From: JAAUSY01 sp964526735
Lineage (GTDB): Bacteria; Chloroflexota; Chloroflexia; Chloroflexales; Chloroflexaceae
Length of the DNA: 64,000 nucleotides
NCBI GenBank assembly: GCA_964526735.1
Contig: CAZGLO010000004.1
Location: 6,700-70,699 of the forward strand
Direction: 5' to 3'
Shown here: piece after piece, positions 45,589 through 54,524 of the stretch
How positions within the stretch are numbered: position 1 is the stretch's first letter
Layout: every line of letters begins with the position of its first letter
Notes under the pieces: generated by a model
What the model saw: the letters and a program-made list of their open reading frames with translations, nothing else
Told to the model about the DNA's origin: nothing
Databases searched by the model: none
Position numbers and translations under genes: made by a program

Positions 45589-46673
45589 AGTCCCTTTTTT
45601 TTTTCGGTATTATTGCCGTGTACCGCTGCTTGGACAACCTCACTGCTGCGTGCGAGTGCTGCTTCAATGCGTTCGCGCCCGATACTGACCTCGGTAAAGG
45701 GCTGGCGGCGCATACGGTGGGGAACAGCTAACTCTGCCGCTAACTGGATATCCTCCTGCGTTATAGATTGACGCTCTTCCCAGGCGGCGTGTGTGCGTGC
45801 CGTCTCCAAGATAGTCAAGTCAGCGCGGTGGCCATCGACCTCAAGGTCAAGCGAGAGGTGCGCGACCGTCTGCATACTGGCTTTGTCAATCTGGACGTGG
45901 GGGAGAAGATCGCAGGCCGCGGAGATGCGGCTGGCAAGGTGTTGCTCATCCTCGTGCCACTGCGCAGTAAACCCATCGGGGTCGGCTTCGTACGCAAGCC
46001 GACGCTCTATCACGGCGATGCGGTCGTTGGGGTCTTGCAGCCCGTGGATCTCAACCGCAAGGCCAAATCGGTCAAGCAATTGGGGGCGCAATTCGCCTTC
46101 TTCCGGGTTCATCGTGCCGACGAGGATAAAGCGTGAGGGGTGCGAAACGCTGATGCCTTCGCGCTCAACGGTATTCACCCCCATGGCGGCGGCGTCGAGG
46201 AGCAGATCGACTAAATGGTCATCAAGCAGATTGACTTCGTCTACATAGAGGAGACCACGATGGGCGCGTGCGAGCAGCCCTGGCTCAAAACGGCGCTTCC
46301 CTTCGGTAATAGCGTGTTCAAGATCGAGCGACCCCACAACCCGGTCTTCTGATGCAGAGACAGGGAGTTCAACAAGGGGGGTAGATGTGATCACGGTAGG
46401 GAGCGGCTGATTGGCGTCTTGAGCTGCGTGGCAAACCGGACAAAGGGGGATGGGCTGGTCAGGGGAACAATTGTAGGGGCTGTTCTCAACAACGGAGATG
46501 GGTGGAAGCAACCGTGCTAATCCTCTGACTGCGGTTGATTTGGCAGTACCCTTTTCTCCTCGGATTAACACCCCTCCGATACGGGGGTTGATGGCGTTTA
46601 AGATGAGTGCCCGCTTGAGACGTTCCTGACCGACGAGGGCGCTAAATGGATAGACTGGGTGAGATACCGGCAT
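45585..46673 (-). CDS. ChlI-like AAA+ ATPase (Mg/Co-chelatase small subunit)
   Basis: 362 residues. Walker A RGEKGTAKSTAVRG (~res 38-51), a NCS...LCPVC cysteine group (~66-79), Walker B GLLYVDEVNLLDDHLVDLLL, sensor 1 LVGTMNPEEGELRPQLLDRFG and the helical C-terminal lid are all typical of ChlI/BchI. It powers metal insertion together with the VWA subunit. No chlH/cobN large subunit is in the window. The last codons cross an A10 run before the TGA, with a slippery heptamer A_AAA_AAG in the correct frame. A ~185-nt leader precedes the gene. The absence of chlorophyll genes here favours a cobalt or other chelatase role, which is inference. Confidence 0.92.
   Translation of the reverse strand: MPVSHPVYPFSALVGQERLKRALILNAINPRIGGVLIRGEKGTAKSTAVRGLARLLPPISVVENSPYNCSPDQPIPLCPVCHAAQDANQPLPTVITSTPLVELPVSASEDRVVGSLDLEHAITEGKRRFEPGLLARAHRGLLYVDEVNLLDDHLVDLLLDAAAMGVNTVEREGISVSHPSRFILVGTMNPEEGELRPQLLDRFGLAVEIHGLQDPNDRIAVIERRLAYEADPDGFTAQWHEDEQHLASRISAACDLLPHVQIDKASMQTVAHLSLDLEVDGHRADLTILETARTHAAWEERQSITQEDIQLAAELAVPHRMRRQPFTEVSIGRERIEAALARSSEVVQAAVHGNNTEKKKGL
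45594..45604 (-). other. Candidate programmed -1 ribosomal frameshift site (A_AAA_AAG)
   Basis: Minus-strand codons read GAA AAA AAA AAG GGA CTG TGA in the ChlI frame, which contains the heptamer A_AAA_AAG used in dnaX. Slipping back one base gives AAA GGG ACT GTG AGC GAC, directly entering the VWA frame past its own start codon. The run could instead be a sequencing or polymerase error, but both ORFs are intact and overlap as expected for recoding. Confidence 0.65.
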
Positions 46674-46859
46674 ATTGTGACTACTCCGCTCCTGTGTAGA
46701 AGCGGCTTCTTAACTGACATCGTGAGCAAAAACCGTCGCTGTGCGGCGCACGGCCTATGATTGAAAAGTCTTCCCAAACGAGACGTCTGAGACGGTGCGA
46801 ACCATGCGACGTTTGCATGCCGTAGTGTTGGCATGCTACCCCACATTATTAAAACACAC
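46674..46859 (-). promoter_or_regulatory. Structured leader of the chelatase operon
   Basis: The ~185-nt leader has a GCATGCC/GGCATGC hairpin near its 5' end (46817-46840) and a GC-rich GTGC/GCAC-centred hairpin followed by TTTTT (about 46733-46760), which looks like an attenuator. A tetrapyrrole- or metal-responsive element would make sense here. I do not see the conserved B12 box of the cobalamin riboswitch. Confidence 0.35.
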
Positions 46860-46865
46860 GTGTTG

Positions 46866-46894
46866 ATGATACCACACAACAACGGTTCATGCAA
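46866..46894 (-). promoter_or_regulatory. Promoter of the chelatase operon
   Basis: Minus strand TTGCAT and TATCAT spaced by 17 nt. Transcription would start near 46859. It lies back-to-back with the M16 peptidase promoter. Confidence 0.6.
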
Positions 46895-46965
46895 GTGGCA
46901 GTTTGGTGTTCTGTTTGTGTCCAATGTGCCGCTTTGAGTACTGTCAACATATTGCTGGCAAGTGC

Positions 46966-46995
46966 TTGACCGCGGCTCTCTGCGCGTGGTAGACT
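46966..46995 (+). promoter_or_regulatory. Promoter of the M16 peptidase pair
   Basis: TTGACC (46966-46971) and TAGACT (46990-46995) spaced by 18 nt. Transcription would begin near 47002, so the frame open from 46999 cannot be read from its first codon and a start at 47065 or 47071 is favoured. Confidence 0.55.
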
Positions 46996-47070
46996 GCTTT
47001 GCATAGAACCAAACCCGTTTTGTTCTCTCCAGGAAAATCTCCTGGTGTTCATTGTTTAGAATGCATGGTT

Positions 47071-48342
47071 ATGGCCATAACACAAACACATACATTGCCA
47101 AACAACCTTCTCGTGCTGACCAGAGAGGTGCATAGCGCGCCGGTTGCCACCTGTTGGGTATGGTACCGCGTGGGGTCGCGCAATGAGCGCAGCGGCCTCA
47201 CTGGCATCAGCCACTGGGTTGAGCATATGCTCTTCAAGGGGACGCCCTCTATGCCAAAGGGCAGCCTCGACCGCCTTGTCGCCCGCAATGGCGGCACATT
47301 CAATGGCTTTACCTGGCTCGACTTCACCGCCTACTTTGAGACGTTGCCCGCCGACCGCATTGAGATTGGGCTGCAGATCGAGTCGGATCGGATGATCAAC
47401 TCGCTCTTTGACCCAAAAGAGGTCGAAAGCGAACGGACGGTGATCCTCTCTGAGCTGGAAGGGGATGAAAACTATCCTGAGGAGTGGCTGCAAAATGCGG
47501 TCACCGCGTCGGCATTCGCCGTCCACCCCTACCACAACCCAATCATCGGCTATCGCTGTGACCTGCAAGCGATGACCCGCGACGATCTCTACCGCCACTA
47601 CCAATCCTACTATATGCCAAATAACGCGATTTTGGTGTTGGCGGGCGACTTTGAGACCGACGCGATGATGGAAAAGGTCAATCACTACTTTGGTGATTTG
47701 CCGACCGGCCCCGATTTGCCGCATGTGTATGCCGTTGAGCCGGAGCCGCAGGGCGAAAAGCACGTCATCATCCGGCGACCCGGCCCCGCCCAATACCTCC
47801 AAATTGGCTATCTCTCTCCCGACTGCAAGAGCGAAGATTTCCCCCCAATGATCGTCCTCGATTCGATATTGAGCGGTGCGAAATCGCTGTCGTTTGGGCG
47901 CGAAGTGCAGACAAACCGCAGTGCACGCATCTATCCGGCACTTGTTGAGACCGGCTTGGCAAGCAGTGCCGGTAGTAGCTATTTCTCCTCCAAAGACCCC
48001 TACCTCTTTGAGCTGTATGCGACGGTGAATGAGGGGCATACGATTGAGGAGGTGCAGGCGGCATTGCTGCGCGAGGTGGAGAAAATACAGCAGGATGGAG
48101 TGTCGGCACACGAGTTGGAGCGCGTGCTCAAGCAGCTGCGAGCGCAGATCATCTATGGAAGCGAAAGCGTCACCAACCAGGCGATGATACTGGGGATGTG
48201 GGAGGTGCTTGATAGCTACCAGCGCGTTGAGACGCTCCTTGATGATATATCGGCTGTCCGTGTTGAGGATGTACAGCGCGTTGCGCAGACCTACCTGACC
48301 CCCAAGCGGGCAACCATTGGGCACTTTATCCCGACAGAATAG
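47071..48342 (+). CDS. M16 zinc metallopeptidase, catalytic subunit
   Basis: 423 residues from ATG 47071 (ATG 47065 also possible). The inverted zinc motif HXXEH is intact in SHWVEHMLFKG (His48, Glu51, His52), with the third ligand in the downstream Glu cluster SERTVILSELEGDEN (~res 117-131). Two homologous M16 halves are visible. It resembles the PqqL/mitochondrial processing peptidase-beta family, which degrades or trims peptides in a closed chamber. No signal peptide. It forms a likely heterodimer with the next gene, 19 nt downstream. Confidence 0.93.
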   Translation: MAITQTHTLPNNLLVLTREVHSAPVATCWVWYRVGSRNERSGLTGISHWVEHMLFKGTPSMPKGSLDRLVARNGGTFNGFTWLDFTAYFETLPADRIEIGLQIESDRMINSLFDPKEVESERTVILSELEGDENYPEEWLQNAVTASAFAVHPYHNPIIGYRCDLQAMTRDDLYRHYQSYYMPNNAILVLAGDFETDAMMEKVNHYFGDLPTGPDLPHVYAVEPEPQGEKHVIIRRPGPAQYLQIGYLSPDCKSEDFPPMIVLDSILSGAKSLSFGREVQTNRSARIYPALVETGLASSAGSSYFSSKDPYLFELYATVNEGHTIEEVQAALLREVEKIQQDGVSAHELERVLKQLRAQIIYGSESVTNQAMILGMWEVLDSYQRVETLLDDISAVRVEDVQRVAQTYLTPKRATIGHFIPTE

Positions 48343-48361
48343 CATCTAGAGAGGAAGCGAT

Positions 48362-49693
48362 ATGCATCATTTCCCAGGCGCTTCATTAGGCGCTGCCACG
48401 CCATCCGCACTATCTACATCATCGGCGGGAGCGGCGGGAGGTATAGCTTCAGCAACGCGCCACACCCTTCCCAACGGGATGGTCGCCCTCATCCAGCGCA
48501 ACCCCAGCAACCAAACGGTCAGCATCCGCGGCGAAGTGCGGGTTGGTTCCATCCACGAGTCGGCAGAGCAGTCGGGGTTGGCAGTCTTCACCGGCGCGAC
48601 GCTCATCCGTGGCACTGAAAACCGCTCCTTTCAGCAGATTGTGCAGGAGACAGAAAGCCGAGGATGCAGTGTGCAGGCGGGTGGCGGGACACACGTCAGC
48701 CCCTTCCACGGCAAAGCGCTCAGCGAAGACCTTGGGCTTGTGCTTGACCTCTTGGGGGATATCCTCTTGCGCCCTACCTTCCCAGAGCAGGAAATTGAGC
48801 GCTTCCGCGGCCAATTTTTGATGAGTTTGCGGGAGGATGAGCAGGAAACCGGCACCCAAGTCCGCCGCGCCATCCGCTCAATGCTCTTCCCGCCCGACCA
48901 CCCATACAGCCGCTTGCCAATGGGCACGATGGAGACCGTTCAGCAGATAACCCGCGATGACCTGATAGGGTTCCACCAGCGCTATCACCCAGGCGCAACG
49001 ACCATCGCTATTGTGGGCGACGTTGACCCACCTGCCGTCATCGCAGAGCTAGAACGGGTGTTTGGCGAATGGCGGTCGGATGCGCCACTCCCCTCGCACG
49101 ACCTCCCCCCCGTCCCCGCGCTTGAGGGCATCCAGAAGCGGGTTATCCCCATGCCGGGGAAGGTGCAGACCGATATTGGGTGGGCCGTGCACGGGATGAA
49201 GCGCGATAACCCAGATTTTTACACCGCCGTGGTGGGGAATATGGTGCTTGGGCGGCTTGGTATGGGCGGGCGGCTTGGCGAGAACATCAGAGAAAACCAA
49301 GGGTTGGCCTACCACACGTTTAGCGGCTTTCAGGCGGGCTTTGGCGCAGGGCCGTGGATGGCAGGAGCGGGCGTCAACCCCGCCAACGTCGAGCGCGCAA
49401 CCGAGGCCATGCTCTATGAGATCAAGCAGTTTGCGCAGGAAGGCCCGACCGACGAAGAACTCGCCGATGCCAAGGCCTACCTCACGGGCAGCTTGGTATT
49501 GGGGCTGGAGAAAAATAGCGGCGTGGCGGCTGCACTCCTCGACATCGAATCTTACCAGCTTGGGCTTGACTATGTTGAGCGCTACCCCCACCTCATCAAT
49601 GCGGTCACCCGCGATGAGATCATCGACGTGGCGCGCGCCTACCTCTCAACCGACCGCTATGTCTTGGCGAGTGCCGGGCCAGAGAGTGCATAG
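48362..49693 (+). CDS. M16 peptidase family protein, non-catalytic subunit
   Basis: 443 residues. Same fold as the upstream protein (TLPNGMVALIQRNPSN, then DVARAYLSTDRYVLA), but the zinc motif is replaced: the aligned stretch reads SGLAVFTGATLIRGT without His or Glu. The C-terminal half keeps RENQGLAYHTFSGF with the Arg/Tyr pair that binds substrate in inactive partners of heterodimeric M16 peptidases. A ~35-residue Ala/Ser/Gly-rich N-terminal extension is present. It should act as the binding half of the pair. It is convergent with aroQ, only 2 nt apart. Confidence 0.92.
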   Translation: MHHFPGASLGAATPSALSTSSAGAAGGIASATRHTLPNGMVALIQRNPSNQTVSIRGEVRVGSIHESAEQSGLAVFTGATLIRGTENRSFQQIVQETESRGCSVQAGGGTHVSPFHGKALSEDLGLVLDLLGDILLRPTFPEQEIERFRGQFLMSLREDEQETGTQVRRAIRSMLFPPDHPYSRLPMGTMETVQQITRDDLIGFHQRYHPGATTIAIVGDVDPPAVIAELERVFGEWRSDAPLPSHDLPPVPALEGIQKRVIPMPGKVQTDIGWAVHGMKRDNPDFYTAVVGNMVLGRLGMGGRLGENIRENQGLAYHTFSGFQAGFGAGPWMAGAGVNPANVERATEAMLYEIKQFAQEGPTDEELADAKAYLTGSLVLGLEKNSGVAAALLDIESYQLGLDYVERYPHLINAVTRDEIIDVARAYLSTDRYVLASAGPESA

Positions 49694-49695
49694 CC

Positions 49696-50142
49696 TCACG
49701 ACTCGCCCTCTTTCTGTTGCGCCAAGAGCCACTCCAACGCCAGCACATAGCCATACCACCCCAACCCCGATATCTGCCCCGTCGACACCGGCGCAACCAC
49801 AGACGTGTGGCGGAAGGGTTCGCGGGCATACACATTCGAGATGTGCACCTCGATGATCTCCGTCTCAAGCGTGGCAAGGGCATCACGCAGCGACAACCCA
49901 TAGTGCGTCAACGCACCCGGGTTGATGATGATGCCCTTGCTATCCCACCCCTCCTCCTGAAGCTTGTCTACCAAATCCCCCTCGTGGTTCGACTGCAAGG
50001 TGATCAGCTGTACCCCCGCCTCGGTCGCCCGCGCTAGCAAGGCGGTGTTGATCGACTCCAGCGTGACCGTCCCGTAGACATCCGGCTCGCGGCGGCCTAG
50101 CATGTTTAGGTTCGGGCCGTGAAGCACAAGTATCTTTTTCAT
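49696..50142 (-). CDS. aroQ: Type II 3-dehydroquinate dehydratase
   Basis: 148 residues, the normal length. It converts 3-dehydroquinate to 3-dehydroshikimate in the shikimate pathway as a dodecamer. The diagnostic start VLHGPNLNMLGRREPDVYG contains the catalytic Tyr loop; QSNHEGDLVDKL, INPGALTHYGLSLRDAL and EVHISNVYAREPFRHTS (catalytic His) follow. A lone gene, with no other aromatic-pathway gene beside it. Confidence 0.97.
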   Translation of the reverse strand: MKKILVLHGPNLNMLGRREPDVYGTVTLESINTALLARATEAGVQLITLQSNHEGDLVDKLQEEGWDSKGIIINPGALTHYGLSLRDALATLETEIIEVHISNVYAREPFRHTSVVAPVSTGQISGLGWYGYVLALEWLLAQQKEGES

Positions 50143-50231
50143 TCCTACCCCCGTCTATCGCTGCACCAAGAGAATACTCCACAACGCACACCCATTCTAC
50201 CAAATCGACCGCCCGAAGACAAGAATACCCC

Positions 50232-50260
50232 TTGCCCCGCCTCCCCCCACGGTGTATACT
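50232..50260 (+). promoter_or_regulatory. Promoter of the TPR-CHAT operon
   Basis: TTGCCC (50232-50237) and TATACT (50255-50260) are spaced by 17 nt. Transcription would begin near 50267, 50 nt before GTG 50317. The cassette therefore has its own constitutive-type promoter. Confidence 0.6.
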
Positions 50261-50316
50261 AACCCCAAGCATGGCTAACCACACGTGTATTGATATGCGG
50301 GCGAAAGGGAAGAGCA

Positions 50317-53157
50317 GTGTCATTTCTAAAGAAAATAGTTCGAATTTTTATACCCGGGGAACACCCCCGAAAGCTGGAGCAACAAGCGTTAGCAGCGGGC
50401 AAACACTATGAAGAGACATACGACCTCTCCGACCTCCGTGCCGCCGTGGAGGCCTGGAGCAACCTGCTCAACCACCCCGACTTCGCGAGCGCGGATAAGA
50501 CTTTCCGGGCGCGGGTGCTGAACAACGCTGGCCGGATGTACCAATTTTTGTATGAGCGCAGTGGCGAGGGATTAGAGCGCGCCATTGCGGTTCAGGAAGA
50601 AGCCGTCGCCCTCACCCCGACGGGCCATCCCGACCGCCCGGGGTATTTGAACGATCTAGGAGACATATATCGTCTTTCGCATGAGCGGAGTGGCGAGTAC
50701 GAACCACTACAGTGTGCCACTAAATCTCTGGAAGAAGCAGTCTATCTTATCTCATTGGACGATAGTAGACACTCCAGGTGCCTAAACAGTCTAGGGAATG
50801 TATATCTTCGTGCGTACGAGTATAGTCAGAAACTGAATAATGAGCAGCAAAATGATACTGCATATCTAGAAAGTGCCATTGTATGTCTGAAAAGAGCGGT
50901 GGAGCTTACGCCCGAAGACCATCCCAACCGTCCTGCATACCTAAGTAGTTTAGGGTATGCGTATTCACTAGTCTATAAACACAGACCTTCGGAGACGGAT
51001 AAACTGGATTGTGCCATTGAATATCAAAAGAGTGCGGTGGAGCTTGCGAAGACAAACGACCCCAACTATCCAGTGTATTTGAATAACCTGGGATCTTCGT
51101 ACGCAGAACGATACAAAAAGAGTGGAAACAACGCCGATCTCGAAGAGGCCATTGTACACTACCAAAAAGCCCTCAGTAGTCGTGCAGTAGTGGGGGCACT
51201 GATGACTCGTCGACGTGCTGGTTATAACCTCGGTCGGCTTCTCTATGACGAGGGCCGCTACCATGAGGCACGGGCCGCCTTTGAGCAAGTTCACAAGGTA
51301 ATTGAGCAACTGAATGCATCAGAAATGGATAAGGGAACCCGAGAGGGATTCTCGACAAAAAATGCCAATATCTATGCGCGTTTGGTCTTCTGCTGCCTCA
51401 AGGAGAATGATACCAATGCCGCATTGGAGTATGCGGCAGCGGGCAAGGGGCGGGCGTTTGTCGATATGTTGGGCAGCGCGCGGCCTGACCTCAACAACAT
51501 CCTCGTAGAGAACTCGTGGTCAGAAATTGAGCGCAAATACCCCACCTTAGCCGCCACGCAGCGCGCCCCGTCGATGAGCGCAGAAGATGCGATGCAGTTG
51601 GCGAAGGATCTTGGCGCGACGTTGGTTGAGTATTATCAACACAGAGAGAGGTGGGGGGCATTTGTCGTGACACCTGATGAGGTGCGGTGGGTGGAGGTGG
51701 AGGAGCCGCAGGCGGTGTGGGAGGAGTACGAGAGGTGGGTAACGGAATTGAAGGTAAGTCGCTATAATCCACCGTACGAAGAGCCACTGACAGAGGTATG
51801 GCGGGGGCTGTACACGGCTGTCTTTGCTCCGTTGGTGCCCTTCCTATCGCCAGAGAAGCCGTTGGTGATTGCGCCGTTTGGGTGGCTGCACCGTATTCCG
51901 TTGGGATTGGCGCAAGACCCGAAGAGCGGCGAGTACATCTGTAATCGGTATCAGATCTCTTTTGCACCAAGCTTGTCAGCATTGTGGGTGGTGCACAAAG
52001 AATGGCAAAAACGTGAGACAACTGGCGAAGAACGGGCGTTGGTTGTGATGCATCCTGGCGATGAGGGCCAACGCGACTACGAGCAGCTTAAACAGACCTT
52101 ACAGACAGCAACGGAGCACGTGGGTCAGTTCTTTAAGCTGCGGACGGACTTGCATGAAAAGCAGGCGGTGGTTAGGGAGGTCACAGGGCAAGCTCGCGAC
52201 CACGCCTTGTTGCATTTTTTCTGTCATGGCAAATTCTCCCCGCAAGAGAAGAAGTATGGGTTGCTCTTGGAGAGCGACATGCTAACGGTTGACCACATTG
52301 TGCGGGAGATGATCCTGCAACGGACGCGATTGGTGTCGTTGGGCGCGTGCGTGAGCGCGATGGTCGACATCCGTGATGGGGAGGAGCATGTTGGGTTGCC
52401 GTGGGCCTTGCTGACAGCGCGTGCCCAGGGTGTGATAGGCAGTTTGTGGCCAGTTGATGCCGATCCAACAGTCACGTTGTTTCATTGGTTCTATCAACAC
52501 TTGGCGGGAGGCGCATCTCCGGCAGAAGCCCTGCGGCAGGCGATGCGCGAGATACGAGAGACGGAAGGCTGGGAGGCTCCCTATTATTGGGGGGCGTTTC
52601 AGGCGATTGGGATGGTGTTGGAGGGGGGGTACTCCCTCTGCCGCGAGTTACCATTATCAGTGCATCCCCCTGAACTCGAAAAAGGGATGCAAATGACCTC
52701 AGGAGGTATTGAGATGCAAGACTACGAGATCTTTGTCAAGAACGCCAGAGAGATGTTGCAGGATATGTCGGGCAAGAGATGGGATGAGGTGAAAGAGCGC
52801 CTCCTCAGCGACCCCAATAAAACGCGCACGCTGTCGAGGAAGCTACGGGAGGTGATCGCACAGAATAAGACAGTGGAGCATGACCCGGCGATGGTGGAGG
52901 TAGTCAAGAATATCTTCAGAATGGTGTACGACCATAAGCCGCTTGGGACATTGTTGCTTCGTCCTGGTCTCCAACTGTCGTTGGAGGATATGGAGGAGCT
53001 GGACGTTGAGACCGACAGGAGGTACGTGGCAGATATGCACCGCGGAGGCATCCACAACGAGTTGGTTGGTTTGGAGGGAAAAATAGAACAACTGCTATCA
53101 GGTGGCTTGGCGGACGAGCCTACTGCAGAGGAACCGCGTGACCAGCCAGAGGCGTAG
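50317..53157 (+). CDS. TPR-CHAT caspase-like protease
   Basis: 946 residues from GTG 50317 (AAGGGA 7-8 nt upstream). Residues ~50-390 are TPR-like repeats with cores such as NRPAYLSSLGYAYS and CAIEYQKSAVELAK. A CHAT protease domain spans ~480-790: catalytic His637 in LLHFFCHGKF and Cys678 in LVSLGACVSAM, then GVIGSLWPVDAD and APYYWGAFQAIGM. Residues ~800-946 form a helical tail of unknown family (FVKNAREMLQDMSGKRWDEV). CHAT proteases are relatives of separase and caspases and often cut a partner in bacterial conflict or cell-death systems. The stretch coding the TPRs (50640-51180) is clearly more AT-rich than the surroundings. The next gene, 5 nt away, is the likely partner. Confidence 0.9.
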   Translation: MSFLKKIVRIFIPGEHPRKLEQQALAAGKHYEETYDLSDLRAAVEAWSNLLNHPDFASADKTFRARVLNNAGRMYQFLYERSGEGLERAIAVQEEAVALTPTGHPDRPGYLNDLGDIYRLSHERSGEYEPLQCATKSLEEAVYLISLDDSRHSRCLNSLGNVYLRAYEYSQKLNNEQQNDTAYLESAIVCLKRAVELTPEDHPNRPAYLSSLGYAYSLVYKHRPSETDKLDCAIEYQKSAVELAKTNDPNYPVYLNNLGSSYAERYKKSGNNADLEEAIVHYQKALSSRAVVGALMTRRRAGYNLGRLLYDEGRYHEARAAFEQVHKVIEQLNASEMDKGTREGFSTKNANIYARLVFCCLKENDTNAALEYAAAGKGRAFVDMLGSARPDLNNILVENSWSEIERKYPTLAATQRAPSMSAEDAMQLAKDLGATLVEYYQHRERWGAFVVTPDEVRWVEVEEPQAVWEEYERWVTELKVSRYNPPYEEPLTEVWRGLYTAVFAPLVPFLSPEKPLVIAPFGWLHRIPLGLAQDPKSGEYICNRYQISFAPSLSALWVVHKEWQKRETTGEERALVVMHPGDEGQRDYEQLKQTLQTATEHVGQFFKLRTDLHEKQAVVREVTGQARDHALLHFFCHGKFSPQEKKYGLLLESDMLTVDHIVREMILQRTRLVSLGACVSAMVDIRDGEEHVGLPWALLTARAQGVIGSLWPVDADPTVTLFHWFYQHLAGGASPAEALRQAMREIRETEGWEAPYYWGAFQAIGMVLEGGYSLCRELPLSVHPPELEKGMQMTSGGIEMQDYEIFVKNAREMLQDMSGKRWDEVKERLLSDPNKTRTLSRKLREVIAQNKTVEHDPAMVEVVKNIFRMVYDHKPLGTLLLRPGLQLSLEDMEELDVETDRRYVADMHRGGIHNELVGLEGKIEQLLSGGLADEPTAEEPRDQPEA

Positions 53158-53162
53158 CCACG

Positions 53163-54467
53163 ATGAGTGAACAAGAGGAAGCTGCCCTGCTCGTCAACTT
53201 CTACATCTACAATGATGAAGGGCAGACCGAGCGGCTCGTGAAGTGGATATGCGACTCGCAAAATCTGCGGTCTGGGAAGAGGCCCAATACCTGGATTCAC
53301 GATAGTTCGCCCGCCATCATGCTCAAACAGTTTCATCCAGCTCCCTCCTCGGCAGCCGACACATTTGTCATACAGGTGGCGCTTGAAGACGAAGGAAGAG
53401 CTGAGGATGTATGGCCCAAACTGCGCGAGAGAGTGCGAAACGTCGTGCAAGATGGCGAGGAATGGTCAGAGGGAGTACTTGGCTATTCGTTGTTCTACTA
53501 TGCAAAAGTGGACGATGTGGTAGATGAAGCCAAGAAAAGAAAAGACACACTGACGAACGAAATATGCAGGATAGAGGCAGCAGAGGGCCAAGAAATCGCA
53601 TGTATCGTGGAGGATCAACTGGCGGATGGGGAGCTTTCGCTGTGGACAACACCAATATGGGAAGGTGGCAAGGCGGCGGCGATGATCTACATAGGTTTTG
53701 GCTCCTATCCTCCCTTTAAGAACAATCTGATGCGCGATTTCATATTTGGGCGGAGCGCGCGGCTCCTGATGCCCGACTTGATTGCCCATAAATACTACCA
53801 TCAAGTACGGAAGATTGATAAGGAGGGTGAGAAAGAGGCAAAGCCAGGCAAGACATGGCGAAAAACCTATAATGACAATGTGGAGGTATTGCGTAAGGCG
53901 GTACAAACGATGCTGCGACACCATCCAGGTGGGCACCAGGCACAAGCCGTTTTTGATGAGCACGACCTCAACCCAGTTATCCGCCATTATGAGGAGTTGT
54001 TCGCGCAATTGGTGCGACTAGACGCCTATCTCGTCTCGCTCTCACAGCAGTGCGAAAACCACCGTTTTTGGAAGAACGATGTGGGAGGCAAGATTGTAGC
54101 CTACCAGCAGGGACAGATGGACATTGCGGTAAAGGATTTGGAACTCCTTACCTCCAAGGCCAAATATGTCCTCAACACGGCCCAGATAACGGTCGACATT
54201 GCCCGCAACCAGGTCGAGAAGCAGCGGGAGGCGCAAGAGCGTCTGCGGGTGGAGCACGACCGCCGGATAACCCAACTCTTAGCGGTTGTGGGTGTGGTGG
54301 TGGTTGTGCCAGAACTCCTGCCTGCTGAGACGATCTGTGCGTTCTTTGGGTGGCAGTGTGAGGTGTGGGAAGGCTATGCAGCATTGGATCCCGTATTGGT
54401 GCAGATAGGAATAATCATCCTCTTCTCAACGATAGGGTGGCGGATAGTGGGGGAAATACAGAAATAG
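53163..54467 (+). CDS. Two-helix membrane protein paired with the CHAT protease
   Basis: 434 residues, start ATG 5 nt after the CHAT stop. Residues 1-165 look like an alpha/beta domain (LLVNFYIYNDEGQTERLV, VIQVALEDEGRAEDVWP, SEGVLGYSLFYYAKVDD). Residues ~215-375 are long charged helices, probably a coiled coil (NTAQITVDIARNQVEKQR). Two membrane helices close the protein (ITQLLAVVGVVVVVPELL and VLVQIGIIILFSTIGW). The shape resembles a CorA-like funnel, but no GMN motif is present. It could be the membrane effector or sensor that the CHAT protease cuts or is controlled by. It recalls the CHAT/TPR-associated (CATRA-type) conflict proteins; that link is from memory. Confidence 0.7.
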   Translation: MSEQEEAALLVNFYIYNDEGQTERLVKWICDSQNLRSGKRPNTWIHDSSPAIMLKQFHPAPSSAADTFVIQVALEDEGRAEDVWPKLRERVRNVVQDGEEWSEGVLGYSLFYYAKVDDVVDEAKKRKDTLTNEICRIEAAEGQEIACIVEDQLADGELSLWTTPIWEGGKAAAMIYIGFGSYPPFKNNLMRDFIFGRSARLLMPDLIAHKYYHQVRKIDKEGEKEAKPGKTWRKTYNDNVEVLRKAVQTMLRHHPGGHQAQAVFDEHDLNPVIRHYEELFAQLVRLDAYLVSLSQQCENHRFWKNDVGGKIVAYQQGQMDIAVKDLELLTSKAKYVLNTAQITVDIARNQVEKQREAQERLRVEHDRRITQLLAVVGVVVVVPELLPAETICAFFGWQCEVWEGYAALDPVLVQIGIIILFSTIGWRIVGEIQK

Positions 54468-54524
54468 CCCGCCAAACCCACAAGCTGGTGGATATAGGGC
54501 TATTCCCGTAATTCCCCTTGTCAT

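Noticed and set aside
46674..46859. Cobalamin riboswitch in the chelatase leader
   Set aside because: The conserved B12 box could not be found; only generic hairpins are visible.
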